Origin: Bacteroidales bacterium
GTDB taxonomy: Bacteria > Bacteroidota > Bacteroidia > Bacteroidales > ML635J-15
Assembly (NCBI GenBank): GCA_028701945.1
Contig: JAQVPT010000199.1
Span: 1 to 6,760, forward strand
DNA length: 6,760 bases
Direction: 5' to 3'
Shown here: positions 6,635 to 6,760 of the stretch, piece by piece
How the letters are laid out: every line of letters begins with the position of its first letter
Numbering within the stretch: the stretch's first letter is position 1
Position numbers and translations under genes: made by a program
Notes under the pieces: model-generated
Database searches by the model: none
What the model saw: only the letters and a program-made list of their open reading frames with translations
Told to the model about the DNA's origin: nothing

Positions 6635-6760
6635 GGCTCTATATTGATTTAGGTGGGTAAAGATAAAAATATTATTTTTGGATATGGAAAATTCAGAACA
6701 AATATTTGCAATTGCCTTAGGCTTAAAAGATCCATGGCATATAGAAAAAATAATATTTAA
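6635..6760 (+). mobile_element. Left end of an ISL3-family insertion sequence (cut by window edge)
   Basis: The element is identified from the transposase N-terminus at 6684. A terminal inverted repeat probably begins at 6635 with GGCTCTATATTGATT; ISL3-family ends commonly start with GGCTCT, and the distance of 49 bases to the start codon fits an IS end. The right end is outside the window, so the boundary is not confirmed. If it is correct, the 8 bases before it (TCTGAACT, 6627-6634) would be the target duplication, since ISL3 elements usually make 8-bp duplications. Confidence 0.5.
6684..6760 (+). CDS. ISL3-family transposase, N-terminal fragment (3' partial)
   Basis: Twenty-five codons are visible from the ATG at 6684 and the frame is still open at the window end. 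The peptide contains FAIALGLKDPWHIEKIIF, which matches the characteristic start of ISL3 transposases (an ALGL..PW.V..I.F pattern just before the N-terminal zinc-finger region). The full protein would be a DDE transposase of about 400 residues. No good Shine-Dalgarno is present. TATTTTTG at 6673-6680 resembles a -7 promoter element but lies only 4 bases before the ATG. Whether the gene is intact cannot be judged from this window. Confidence 0.7.
   Translation, partial: MENSEQIFAIALGLKDPWHIEKIIF

Overview
The window looks like a low-GC Bacteroidota chromosome. The evidence is the AT-rich base composition, a LeuRS of Bacteroidota type (N-terminus MEYNF, degenerate zinc-ribbon motif), a TAnnTTTG-type -7 promoter element upstream of leuS, little use of strong Shine-Dalgarno sequences before genes, and hybrid sensor proteins in the style of that phylum. 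This placement is an inference from sequence character; no rRNA is present to confirm it.

Layout: (1) Positions 2-3051 hold two signalling genes on the + strand that overlap by 4 bases (ATGA). The first is cut by the window edge and encodes PAS-PAS-PAS, a histidine-kinase-like core and a C-terminal receiver. The second encodes an N-terminal receiver, a coiled coil and a histidine-kinase-like core. In both, the receiver keeps its active-site residues, but the position of the phosphorylated histidine is occupied by another residue (Asp in the first, Asn in the second) and the ATPase motifs are wholly or partly lost. They look like a translationally coupled pair of pseudokinases with live receivers. 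(2) Positions 3052-3477 are a gene-free spacer. It has a 24-bp inverted repeat built on a GTCCTACGGAC palindrome with a third copy between the arms, an orphan AAGGAGGT, a small hairpin and a probable leuS promoter. (3) Positions 3478-6255 are leuS, cytosolic leucyl-tRNA synthetase, complete. (4) Positions 6276-6570 are a purine-rich repeat array (two 111-bp units plus degenerate pieces) ending in an inverted CTTTGCGT element. It generates long spurious ORFs on both strands. (5) From about 6635 to the right edge is the left end of an ISL3-family insertion sequence, with a probable terminal inverted repeat and the first 25 codons of the transposase. Positions 6571-6634 are AT-rich and carry nothing I can assign.

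Functionally, the two signalling proteins probably work together as phosphate-accepting or scaffold components of a larger phosphorelay whose active kinase is elsewhere. leuS is an unrelated housekeeping neighbour with its own promoter. The repeat-rich DNA on both sides of leuS and the IS at the edge mark the non-coding spacers as sites where mobile or dispersed sequence accumulates. The most unusual content is the coupled pair of degenerate kinases, followed by the two repeat families.
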